A stretch of DNA of 64,000 bases, from the NCBI RefSeq assembly GCF_000308475.2, contig NZ_BAFT02000027.1, positions 124,001-188,000 on the forward strand, given 5' to 3'. Below, piece by piece: positions 56,814 to 64,000 of this stretch. Under the pieces are notes generated by a model. That model saw nothing but the letters and a program-made list of their open reading frames with translations, did not search any database and was not told the DNA's origin. A program made the position numbers and the translations under genes. This stretch comes from Nocardia brasiliensis NBRC 14402 (GTDB taxonomy: Bacteria > Actinomycetota > Actinomycetes > Mycobacteriales > Mycobacteriaceae). Positions within the stretch are counted from its first letter, which is position 1. Every line of letters starts with the position of its first letter.

Positions 56814-56849
56814 GTGTCCGACGTTGGCCTGCTGGGCAGGGCCGGATGA
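56814..56849 (+). promoter_or_regulatory. Coupled 11-residue upstream ORF before the ABC permease
   Basis: GTG at 56814 with GGAG 6 nt upstream opens a frame encoding MSDVGLLGRAG. Its TGA overlaps the permease ATG (ATGA). The permease has only a weak GCAGGG of its own, so the mini-ORF may load ribosomes onto it by translational coupling. Confidence 0.45.
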
Positions 56850-57733
56850 CCGCGATCAGCCCACCGGAAACGCCGACGATCGAGGCCGGGGCGGCCGCCG
56901 TGCCGGTACGACGCCCACACCGCTCTCGTCGCTCGATCAGGCCGGTGCTCACCCGCGTCGCGGCGCTCGGCCTCGTGCTCGGACTGTGGACGATGATCAC
57001 CGAGGCGGGCTGGGTCGATCCGCTCTATCTGCCCTCGCCCCGCGCGGTATGGGATGCGTTCGTGCGGGCCAACTCCCGGCACCCGATCGCGGCCGGGGTC
57101 GACCGCACGGTGATCGGCGAACAGAACTATTACCTGTGGGAACACCTGGTCGCCAGCTTGCAGCGGATCGCCGCCGGGGTGGGCCTCGCGATCGTGGCCG
57201 GGCCGCTGGTCGGCTTCGTGATGGGCATGCTCACACCGGTGCGCCTGATCACCGAGCCGATCCTGAACTTCCTGCGCTCGCTGCCGCCGCTCGGCTACAT
57301 CGGCCTGCTGATCGTCTGGTTCGGCATCGGCGACGTCGCCAAGATCTGGCTGCTGTTCCTCGCCGCCTTCCCGCCCATCGCGATCGCCACGCTCAGCGGC
57401 GTCACCGGCGTCAAGCAGGACTATCTGAACGCGGCCCGTGCGCTGGGCGCCGGTCGGGCGCAGGTGATTTCGCGGGTGGTGCTGCCCGCGACGCTGCCGG
57501 AGGTGATCGGCGGTATCCGGATCGCCACCGCGTTCGCCTGGACCACCGTCGTCGCCGCGGAGCTGAACAACGGCATTCCCGGCATCGGCGGCCTCGCCTA
57601 TATCGCGGGCACACAACTGAATACGCCGCTGACCATCGCGTGCATCATCGTGATCGGCTGCGCCGCACTCGTGCTCGACTCGGTCATCAAATTTCTCGGC
57701 GCCAAAGCAGTTCCGTGGAAAGGCAAGGTATGA
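56846..57733 (+). CDS. ABC transporter permease, taurine/sulfonate/nitrate (TauT/SsuC) type
   Basis: A 295-residue inner membrane permease with six helices. The family pattern includes YLPSPRAVWDAF near the N-terminus, LRSLPPLGYIGLLIVWFGIGDVAKI, and the EAA loop DYLNAARALGAGRAQVISRVVLPATLPEVIGGIRIATAFAW that docks the ATPase. Next gene overlaps by 4 bp (ATGA). With the binding protein and ATPase it forms a taurine/aliphatic sulfonate-type importer; exact substrate not proven. Confidence 0.93.
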   Translation: MTAISPPETPTIEAGAAAVPVRRPHRSRRSIRPVLTRVAALGLVLGLWTMITEAGWVDPLYLPSPRAVWDAFVRANSRHPIAAGVDRTVIGEQNYYLWEHLVASLQRIAAGVGLAIVAGPLVGFVMGMLTPVRLITEPILNFLRSLPPLGYIGLLIVWFGIGDVAKIWLLFLAAFPPIAIATLSGVTGVKQDYLNAARALGAGRAQVISRVVLPATLPEVIGGIRIATAFAWTTVVAAELNNGIPGIGGLAYIAGTQLNTPLTIACIIVIGCAALVLDSVIKFLGAKAVPWKGKV

Positions 57734-58797
57734 AATCCGCTGTGCGTCGTGCCGTCACGACCGGACTCGCCGTGGCGGCCGTCCTCGCGACCACGGCGGG
57801 GTGCGTCGAATCCGGCCGCGGCGACACCGGAGCCACGGGCGCGCAGGCGAGTTGCCCGTTCGCCGCGGACCCCGGTGTCACCACGACGGCCCGGATCGGT
57901 TACCAGGCGATCCCCAACGCCGATCTGCTGGTGAAGGATCGCGGGCTGCTCGCCGCCTGCCTGCCGAACGCTAAAGTCACCTGGAGCCAGTTCGCTTCGG
58001 GCGCCGACGTGGTGCAGGCGTTCGGCGCGGGCGGCCTCGATATCGGCACGCTCGGCTCGGCGCCCGCGACCAAGGCGCTGTCGGCGCCGCTGCAGCTGCC
58101 GGTGCGGGTGCTGTGGATCCACGATGTCATCGGCAAGTCGGAGTCGCTGGTCGCCCGGGACGCCGCGATCACCGACCTGGCCGGGCTGCGCGGTAAGCGC
58201 GTCGCGACGCCGTTCGGCAGCACCGCGCACTACAGCCTGCTCGCCGCGCTGGGGCGGGCCGGCCTGGCCGCGGACGTGCAGCTGATCAACCTGAAACCCG
58301 ACGCGATTCCCGGCGCGTGGACCGGTGGCCAGATCGACGCGGCGTGGGTGTGGGATCCGACCCTGTCGAAACTGCTCGAATCCGGTGGGCATGTCGTGAC
58401 GTCCAGTGCCGATACCGCCGCGGCGGGGGCGCCCACCTTCGATCTGGCGGTGGCGAACCGGCAATTCCTGGACGAGCACGCGCGCTTCGCGGTGGTCTGG
58501 GCGAAACTCCAGGACTACGCCGTCCAGCAGCTGCGGACCGCGCCCGCGGACGCGGCCGTCTCGATCGGCGCGCAGCTCGGTATCGATCCGAAGCTGGTCG
58601 GGCCGCAGCTGGCCGGATACAACTATCTCGGCGCGGCCGAGCAGGCCGACGCGAAGTATCTCGGCGGCGGCTTCAGCGGCGATCTGCGCAAGACCGCCGA
58701 ATTCCTGCTGAGCCAGGGCGGCATCGACGCCGTCGGCGACGAAACCGCCTACCGTGACGGCATTTACGTCGACGCCGCGAAGGGCGCAGGCTCGTGA
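57730..58797 (+). CDS. ABC transporter substrate-binding lipoprotein (TauA-like)
   Basis: A 355-residue periplasmic-binding-type protein exported as a lipoprotein (AVLATTAGC). IGYQAIPNADLLVKDRGLL, GGLDIGTLGSAPATKAL and LRGKRVATPFGSTAHYSLLAAL are typical of TauA/SsuA-type taurine/sulfonate receptors, and WVWDPTLSKLLESGG of the taurine subgroup. Start overlaps the permease stop, and its own stop overlaps the ATPase start (GTGA), so the operon is tightly coupled. Confidence 0.93.
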   Translation: MKSAVRRAVTTGLAVAAVLATTAGCVESGRGDTGATGAQASCPFAADPGVTTTARIGYQAIPNADLLVKDRGLLAACLPNAKVTWSQFASGADVVQAFGAGGLDIGTLGSAPATKALSAPLQLPVRVLWIHDVIGKSESLVARDAAITDLAGLRGKRVATPFGSTAHYSLLAALGRAGLAADVQLINLKPDAIPGAWTGGQIDAAWVWDPTLSKLLESGGHVVTSSADTAAAGAPTFDLAVANRQFLDEHARFAVVWAKLQDYAVQQLRTAPADAAVSIGAQLGIDPKLVGPQLAGYNYLGAAEQADAKYLGGGFSGDLRKTAEFLLSQGGIDAVGDETAYRDGIYVDAAKGAGS

Positions 58798-59595
58798 CGG
58801 TGCGCGCGGATGCCGACCTGCGGCACCGGGTCACCCTCGCCGGGGTGAGCAAGTCCTACCCCGGCAACGACGGCCCGACGCAGGTGCTCGGCCCGACGGA
58901 CCTGACCATCGAGAGCGGCGAATTCGTCTGCGTCGTCGGCCCTTCCGGCTGTGGCAAGTCGACGCTGCTGAACCTGCTCGCCGGTTTCCTCGAGCCGAGC
59001 GCGGGCACAGTCCGGGTCGGCGACCGTCCCGTCACCGGACCGGACCCCGACCGCGGCGTCGTCTTCCAGCAACCCAACCTCTACCCGTGGCTCTCGGTCC
59101 GGCAGAACGTCGAGTTCGGCCCGAAAGTCCGTGGCGTGCCCAAGGCCCGGCGCGTCGCCGAGGCGGAGCGGATGCTGACCCTGGTCGGCCTCGACCACCT
59201 CGGCGGTCGCCGCCCCTACGAGCTGTCCGGCGGGCAGCAGCAGCGCGCGCAGATCGCCCGCGTACTGGTCAACGATCCACAGATCATCCTGATGGACGAA
59301 CCGTTCGGCGCGCTGGACGCGCTGACCCGCGAAAAAACTCCAGGGCGAACTGCTCACGCTGTGGCGCGATCGCCGCAAGACGGTCGTCTTCGTCACGCAC
59401 AGCATCGATGAGGCGCTCCTGCTCGGCACCCGGGTCCTGGTCATGGGCGCCCGCCCCGGCCGGGTGATCTACGACGAGCCCACCTCGTTCAAGGCCGATC
59501 TCGTCGAGCCGACGTTCGCCGCCATCCGCGACCGGGCCGGGTTCGCCACGATGCGCGACGAGGTCTCGGCCCAGATCTACGCCGCGCACGAATAG
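58794..59595 (+). pseudogene. ABC transporter ATP-binding protein (TauB/SsuB type), frameshifted at an A6 run
   Basis: The gene encodes Walker A GPSGCGKST, Q-loop VFQQPNLYPW, signature LSGGQQQRAQIA and Walker B IILMDEPFGALDA, then breaks. The run AAAAAA (59332-59337) shifts the frame: the zero frame ends at 59411 in nonsense, while skipping one A gives LQGELLTLWRDRRKTVVFVTHSIDEALLLGT and a natural end at 59595. The second part carries the H-loop His (VTHS), needed for ATP hydrolysis. The truncated product would lack it. Possible readings: true mutation, sequencing error in the homopolymer, or slippage that restores some full-length protein. Last gene of the transporter operon. Confidence 0.8.
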
Positions 59596-59610
59596 CGCTC
59601 CGGGACAAGC

Positions 59611-60669
59611 TCACCCGGCCGAACGCGCGCAGAGTTCGTGGGCCAGGCGCATCTTGTCGAGCACGCGGTCCGGGAGCACGAACGGGTAGAGGTCGGGGTG
59701 TCCCATGGAGCGGTTGACCATGTTGAGCGACCAGGCCAGGGGCAGCCAGAGGTCGATGATCTTGTCGAAGCCGGAGCGGCCGACCTGCGGACGGTCGAGG
59801 CTGGCGCCGGCGGGGGCGATACCGAAAGCCGCTGCGGTGTCCAGGGTGTCGCGGATGTGCAGATAATGCGCGAAGGTTTCGGCCCAGTCCTCGGCGGGAT
59901 GCATGGTGGCGTAGGAGGATACGTAGTCGGACTCCCAATTGGGCGGCGCGCCTTCGGCATAGTGGCGCTCCAGCGCGGCCTGATAGTCGGCGTCGGGATC
60001 GCCGAACAGGTCCCGGAAGCGCTGGCGCGCCTCGTCGTCGTCGACCAGGACCATGAAGTAGTAGTGGCCGATCTCGTGCCGGAAGTGCCCGAGCAGCGTG
60101 CGGTACGGCTCGTCCATCTCGATGCGCAGTTGCTCGCGGTGCGGATCGTTGGCCTCGGCCAGATCCAGCGTGATCACACCGTTCTTGTGGCCGGTGATCA
60201 CCTGCTTGTCGACGCTGGAGAGCAGGTCGAAGGCCAGGCCACGGGCCGAATCCCGGTCGCGTCCGACGATGGGCAGGCCCAGCTCGGTCAATTCGACGAT
60301 CAGCCGGCGCTTGGCCGCTTCGGCCTCTGCGAACGCGGCCAGCCCCGCGCCGTCGAGATCGTTGGGGCGGGTCCGGGTCAAGCGGCACGACGCGCACAGC
60401 ACCGGCTGTCCGTTGCCGTCACCCGCCCCGTCCTGCGGCACCTGGACCAGCCAATTGCACTGCGCCACATGGAGGTTGTCGCACAACCGGAACCGGCTCG
60501 CGTCCACCACACCGGCGGCCACGTCGATCGCCGCGTCACCCGGCGGGTCACCGATCACCACCAGGCTGAGCGTGCTGAGACTGAAACCCAGTGGGCTGGA
60601 ACAGGACAGGCACACCGAGTTCTCGAAGGCCAACTGCTGGCCGCAATGGGGACAGGCGAAATCACGCAC
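59611..60669 (-). CDS. Putative zinc-binding metallopeptidase with N-terminal zinc ribbon
   Basis: A 352-residue protein. CPHCGQQLAF and CLSCSSPLGF form a zinc ribbon at 6-30, with further Cys pairs (CDNL, CNWL, CASC) to about 95. The catalytic region has HFRHEIGHYYF with His198-Glu199-xx-His202 zincin motif, and the following ERHYAEGAPPNWESDYVSSYATMHPAEDWAETFAHYLHI supplies the third ligand. This is the DUF2248-type metallopeptidase seen next to transglutaminase and ATP-grasp genes. Downstream of the transglutaminase by 6 bp on the same strand, so one operon. Confidence 0.88.
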   Translation of the reverse strand: MRDFACPHCGQQLAFENSVCLSCSSPLGFSLSTLSLVVIGDPPGDAAIDVAAGVVDASRFRLCDNLHVAQCNWLVQVPQDGAGDGNGQPVLCASCRLTRTRPNDLDGAGLAAFAEAEAAKRRLIVELTELGLPIVGRDRDSARGLAFDLLSSVDKQVITGHKNGVITLDLAEANDPHREQLRIEMDEPYRTLLGHFRHEIGHYYFMVLVDDDEARQRFRDLFGDPDADYQAALERHYAEGAPPNWESDYVSSYATMHPAEDWAETFAHYLHIRDTLDTAAAFGIAPAGASLDRPQVGRSGFDKIIDLWLPLAWSLNMVNRSMGHPDLYPFVLPDRVLDKMRLAHELCARSAG

Positions 60670-60675
60670 GCTGGC

Positions 60676-61590
60676 TCACACCTCCACCGGAGAGACGTCG
60701 ACCGAAACGGTAATTGTGCTCTCTTTGGCGTCGGTATAGATGATGCCACGCAGCGGCGGCACGTCGGCGTAATCGCGGCCCCAGGCCACGGTGACGTAGC
60801 GTTCGTCGCCGAATTGGTCGTTGGTGGGGTCGAAGTCGATCCACCGCCCGGTGCGGTCGTGCGCATCGGCGCCGGGCACCCACACGGCGGCCCAGGCGTG
60901 CGTGGCGTCGGCGCCGACCATGCGCTCCTTGCCGGGCGGCGGGTCGGTGGCCAGGTAGCCCGAGACGTAGCGGGCGGCCAAGCCGTGCGAGCGCAGGCAG
61001 GCCACGCCGACCCGGGCGAAGTCCTGGCAGACGCCGGTCCGGGCCGCGAATACGTCGGCGACCTTGGTGGACACCGTGGTCGAGCCGGACCGGTAGGCGA
61101 AATCCGCGTGGATCCGGCTGTTCAGTTCGGCCACCGCCGCCAGCAGCGGCCGCCCGGGGGTCAGCGATTCGGCCGCGTACGCCGTGACCTCCGGGGTGAT
61201 CTCGGGCGGGCGCAGATCGAGGGTGAACTCCACGGCCAGCGGCCCCGTCGCACCGGTCGGCCGGGCGGTCTCCCACGGCCTGCCCGCCGGGCCCGCCCCG
61301 GCGTCACCGGGCCGGTCGACCTCGACCAGGGACTCACCGGTGACCACCAGGGTTCGATGTTCGGCCGTGACATGGAAATACGACGTGGTGTTGCCGTACA
61401 CATCCGAGCCGATGGACTGATCCGAGGGCACCGGATCGACCGACACCTCGTGTGACAGCAGCCGCTGCCCCGGGAATTCCCGCGGCGTCAGATACGCGCG
61501 GCCATAGGAGCTGGTGACCTCGTCGGAGTATCGGTAGGTGGTGCGATGGGCGACGCGATACCGCCGGGCCGCGCCGGTGCGCTCGCTCAT
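60676..61590 (-). CDS. Transglutaminase-like family protein
   Basis: A 304-residue cysteine protein. N-terminal bacterial transglutaminase-like beta domain (YRVAHRTTYRYSDEVTSSYGRAYLTPRE), then the catalytic core with Cys178 in ARTGVCQDFARV, His221 in ADATHAWAAVWVPG, and Asp244 in WIDFDPTND. Such enzymes are usually proteases or amide-bond-forming enzymes in predicted peptide-modification clusters. ATG start overlaps the upstream ATP-grasp gene's TGA (ATGA). Regulation not visible. Confidence 0.92.
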   Translation of the reverse strand: MSERTGAARRYRVAHRTTYRYSDEVTSSYGRAYLTPREFPGQRLLSHEVSVDPVPSDQSIGSDVYGNTTSYFHVTAEHRTLVVTGESLVEVDRPGDAGAGPAGRPWETARPTGATGPLAVEFTLDLRPPEITPEVTAYAAESLTPGRPLLAAVAELNSRIHADFAYRSGSTTVSTKVADVFAARTGVCQDFARVGVACLRSHGLAARYVSGYLATDPPPGKERMVGADATHAWAAVWVPGADAHDRTGRWIDFDPTNDQFGDERYVTVAWGRDYADVPPLRGIIYTDAKESTITVSVDVSPVEV

Positions 61591-64000
61591 CCGACCACCC
61601 GGGTGCTACCCCACAGCGGCTGGAAGCCCGCGGGCAGCGCCAGTTTCGCGGTCTCGAACGATTCGGCCAGCTTGCGCAGGCGCAGGTGCACACCGTCGAG
61701 CAGTTCGGCCAATTCGGTGCGCCTGCCTGCGTCGTCGGTGACCTCCAGATCGTCCGGATCCACCCGCCGCAGCATGCGTTGCGCGTCGGCGAGCAACCGC
61801 TGCGGCCGCGACGAGCCGGATGCGCCGGGCAGCGCCCGCAGGTCGGCGTCGAGCCGGTCCAGCTGATAGGCCAGCGAGCGCGGGTTGGCGGTATCGAAGA
61901 GCAGCAGCCCGGCGACGGCCGCGATGCGCACCGAATCCCGGTGCCGCCGTCGATAACTCACCTGCGATTCGGCCGCCCGCAGCACCGACTCGGTGACCAC
62001 CTGCTCGGTCTCCTCCGGGTAGGTCTGAGTCAGCGCGGCGGACATCAGCGCGGTCAGCGCGAGCCCGCGTTCGATGCGTTTGCCGATATCCATGACGTAC
62101 CAACCGGAGTCGCGCACCAGCGACTCGGCACCGATCCCGGACAGCGACAGCAGCGCGGCCAGCGTGAGCGAATGCACCGCCGACAGCGCGGCTTCCCGAT
62201 CCTCGCCGAATCCCCGATATTCGGCCATGGCGCGGTCCACCGCGCTGAGGATCATCCAGGTGTCGTTGGAGAGCTGGTCGCGCACGGCCCGCGCCGCGTT
62301 CGCGTAGCGATCGACCGCAAAGGCCAAGGAGCCGGGCAGATCTCGGTCGACGGTCAACGCCACCAGATAGTCGTGCCCCTCGCGGGAGGCCCCGGCCACC
62401 GCCGGCCGGGGCGGCGGATCCACGGGATCGGCACCGGTGTCGGCCATCCCTGCCGCGGTCGCGGCCGCGACGATCGCTTGGCCGAGCACGCCCGCCTCCG
62501 TCGTGACGGTCACGTTCTCGGAATCCGGCTGGGTCTGGGTCTGGCTGCCCGCCGAACTCGTTTGCGTCGCAATGCGATCCGGCGCCACGCCCGCTCCGGC
62601 GTCCACGAGTGGCATCGCATCGCCGGCTGGGGTGCCGGATAAGAACGCGGCCGGCGCGACGGTCGCGGTCGCCCGCGCCAGCGCGGCCATCAGGACCGGT
62701 AGCGCCTCCGCGCCCTCCAACCACGGCCGGTACCGGAAGTCCTGGTACCGCTCGTGCGTGGCCATCAACAACCGGGCCGCCGCTTCGGCGCGTTCGCTGT
62801 AGCGGCCCATCCAGAACAGGTCGTTGAGCACGCGCGGCGAACTGATCGCCGCCACGATCGGCAGCCGCCGCGAGACCCGCTCCTCGTGCGGGGCCTCGGT
62901 GCCGACCGCGGGCACCGGTGCCTGCGCGGCCCGCACCCAGATGTCCTTGGCGGCGATCTTGATCACCACCCGATCGGGCAGCGTGCGCTGATGCAGCTGA
63001 CCGAGGCCGCCCGCCATCGCCGTGTAGCCGCCGCGCCGGGCCATCGAGAACAGCCGCATGCCGACCGGGGCGGGGGTCAGTCCGCCGTAACCCTCCACCG
63101 CGGGCGCGACCGAGAACTGCGCCGGCTCCTGGCCGACCCACTGCCAGCCGGTGGCCTCGATCCGCGCGCGCAGATCGGCCCGCTGCCGGATGGACAGCGC
63201 GGGGCCGAAGATCGTCGCGCCGTCGACGGCGGAACGAATGATCAAGCGGTGCAGGTTCTTTGTCAGATGGGCGCGTTCCTTGTCGTCGCCGCCCCAGCAG
63301 CTCGGCGCGCTCTCCAGCAGCAGATCCTCGCCGAGCAGCGCCTTGGCCAAGCGCGGCAGGAAACCGGTCAGGGCCGGGTTCTCCAGCAGGCCGCTGCCCA
63401 GGGTGTTCACCACGGTCACCGCGCCCCTGCGCAGGACCTCCACCAGACCGACCACGCCCAGCCGCGAGTCCGGCCGCAGGTCGAGCGGATCGGAGAACTC
63501 CGCGTCCACGCGCCGCAGCACCACGTCGACCCGGCGCAGCGTGCCCAGTGAGCGCATCCACAGCGCGCCGTCGCGCACCACCAGGTCCGCGCTTTCCACC
63601 AGCGGGAAGCCCAACATGGACGCGAGATTGGCTTGGTCGTAAGCGGTTTCGGAATGCACACCCGGGCTCAGCACCACGACCACCGGATCGTCGGCCTCAC
63701 CCTCGGGGGCCGACTCGATCAACATCAGCCGCATCGCCCTGGCGAACGGGGTGAGCGGCCGGGGATTCGAGTGTTCGAACGCCTCCGGGATCGCCGTCGA
63801 CACCACCCGGCGATCGGCGAGTGCGTAACCCGCGCCCGACGGCGCCTGGGCCCAGTCGGCGGTGACCCGGAACCGGCCGTCGCTCCACCGGCTGATATCG
63901 CAGGCGTGCAGGAACAGCTGATGCCGCCCCGGCACCGTGATGCCATGTGCGGCACGGACATAGCCGCTGTAGCCGAAGACCACCTCCGGCGGGAGCAGTC
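61587..64000 (-). CDS. Circularly permuted ATP-grasp / alpha-E fusion protein (5' end beyond window)
   Basis: About 805 residues are visible; the N-terminus lies outside. The first visible 380 residues are the circularly permuted ATP-grasp domain (VFGYSGYVRAAHGI, LSPGVHSETAYDQANLASMLGFPLVE, VVNTLGSGLLENPALTGFLPRLAK, LIIRSAVDGATIFG). After a linker comes the alpha-E domain (LNDLFWMGRYSERAEAAARLLMATHERYQDFRY ... GWYVMDIGKRIERGL). In many bacteria these are separate adjacent genes; here they are fused, with a Gln/Thr/Ser-rich insert around 500-530. Together with the transglutaminase and metallopeptidase it forms a predicted peptide ligation/processing system of unknown product. Confidence 0.92.
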   Translation of the reverse strand, partial: LLPPEVVFGYSGYVRAAHGITVPGRHQLFLHACDISRWSDGRFRVTADWAQAPSGAGYALADRRVVSTAIPEAFEHSNPRPLTPFARAMRLMLIESAPEGEADDPVVVVLSPGVHSETAYDQANLASMLGFPLVESADLVVRDGALWMRSLGTLRRVDVVLRRVDAEFSDPLDLRPDSRLGVVGLVEVLRRGAVTVVNTLGSGLLENPALTGFLPRLAKALLGEDLLLESAPSCWGGDDKERAHLTKNLHRLIIRSAVDGATIFGPALSIRQRADLRARIEATGWQWVGQEPAQFSVAPAVEGYGGLTPAPVGMRLFSMARRGGYTAMAGGLGQLHQRTLPDRVVIKIAAKDIWVRAAQAPVPAVGTEAPHEERVSRRLPIVAAISSPRVLNDLFWMGRYSERAEAAARLLMATHERYQDFRYRPWLEGAEALPVLMAALARATATVAPAAFLSGTPAGDAMPLVDAGAGVAPDRIATQTSSAGSQTQTQPDSENVTVTTEAGVLGQAIVAAATAAGMADTGADPVDPPPRPAVAGASREGHDYLVALTVDRDLPGSLAFAVDRYANAARAVRDQLSNDTWMILSAVDRAMAEYRGFGEDREAALSAVHSLTLAALLSLSGIGAESLVRDSGWYVMDIGKRIERGLALTALMSAALTQTYPEETEQVVTESVLRAAESQVSYRRRHRDSVRIAAVAGLLLFDTANPRSLAYQLDRLDADLRALPGASGSSRPQRLLADAQRMLRRVDPDDLEVTDDAGRRTELAELLDGVHLRLRKLAESFETAKLALPAGFQPLWGSTRVVG

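Noticed and set aside
56763..56846. Cys-rich leader peptide of the type found before sulfur transporters
   Set aside because: No short frame with the expected Arg/His-rich start and Cys run closes before the permease.
59328..59340. Programmed -1 frameshift heptamer A AAA AAC in the ABC ATPase
   Set aside because: The heptamer is not in the zero frame, and the required change is +1 (skip one A), so classical -1 slippage does not fit.
59638..61455. 605-codon frame antisense to metallopeptidase and transglutaminase
   Set aside because: Val/Gly/His-rich shadow; the minus strand has intact zincin and Cys-His-Asp motifs.

Overview
The window is a GC-rich, gene-dense actinobacterial chromosome segment that looks like Nocardia or a close relative in the Mycobacteriales. 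Reasons: a KasA-like beta-ketoacyl synthase with the mycobacterial Cys/His/His spacing, a MurT-GatD pair whose MurT lacks most zinc-ribbon cysteines, an EspI-like ParA ATPase with a long Pro/Gln-rich N-terminus, a SCO2522-family protein, a Tat-exported cholesterol-oxidase-like enzyme, a class A beta-lactamase lipoprotein, and a very high number of TetR regulators. There is no rRNA, CRISPR array, IS element or phage block; one tRNA-Pro is present. Species assignment is inference only.

Layout. 1-8.1 kb: end of an unknown gene, a single-pass membrane protein with Pro-Thr repeats, tRNA-Pro, a frameshifted TetR regulator divergent from a DUF418 membrane protein, a degenerate SDR, a GNAT, an orphan SCO2522-family protein with a probable remnant of its usual neighbour, a decayed Fic gene and a GntR regulator. 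8.1-16.2 kb: allophanate hydrolase, TetX-like monooxygenase behind two identical operators, P450-TetR operon, a very small standalone ORF, and a divergent MFS/TetR pair. 16.2-25.6 kb: two tandem secreted serine hydrolases, Fur-catalase, beta-lactamase, TetR and a family 3 glycosidase. 25.6-30.2 kb: lysC-asd operon (entry to Lys/Met/Thr/diaminopimelate synthesis), SnoaL-like/MarR divergent pair, YjbQ, and an epoxide hydrolase pseudogene. 30.2-43 kb: large LuxR/AAA regulator, three DHFR-like reductases (two tandem duplicates), TetR, DUF1918, SRPBCC, LtrA, an ion-channel-like protein, cholesterol oxidase-like protein, a secreted alpha/beta hydrolase and TauE/SafE. 43-50.6 kb: leuA with a leader peptide/attenuator, EspI-like ATPase, KasA-like synthase, LysR/EamA. 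50.6-64 kb: Tat flavoprotein, PPOX protein, murT-gatD (lipid II amidation), DUF2637 plus an unknown, a taurine/sulfonate-type ABC transporter whose ATPase gene is frameshifted, then a minus-strand cluster of zinc metallopeptidase, transglutaminase and a circularly permuted ATP-grasp/alpha-E fusion that runs off the window.

The recurrent theme is regulator-plus-enzyme pairs with short palindromic operators readable in the intergenic DNA, and a notable number of decaying genes (Fic, epoxide hydrolase, SCO2521-like remnant, frameshifted TetR and ABC ATPase). The most interesting items are the 19-codon hydrophobic mini-gene with its own terminator (13.5 kb), the leuA leader attenuator (43.1 kb), the twin 12-bp operators that also correct a start codon (9.9 kb), the A6 frameshift in the ABC ATPase (59.3 kb), and the protease/transglutaminase/ATP-grasp cluster at the right edge.
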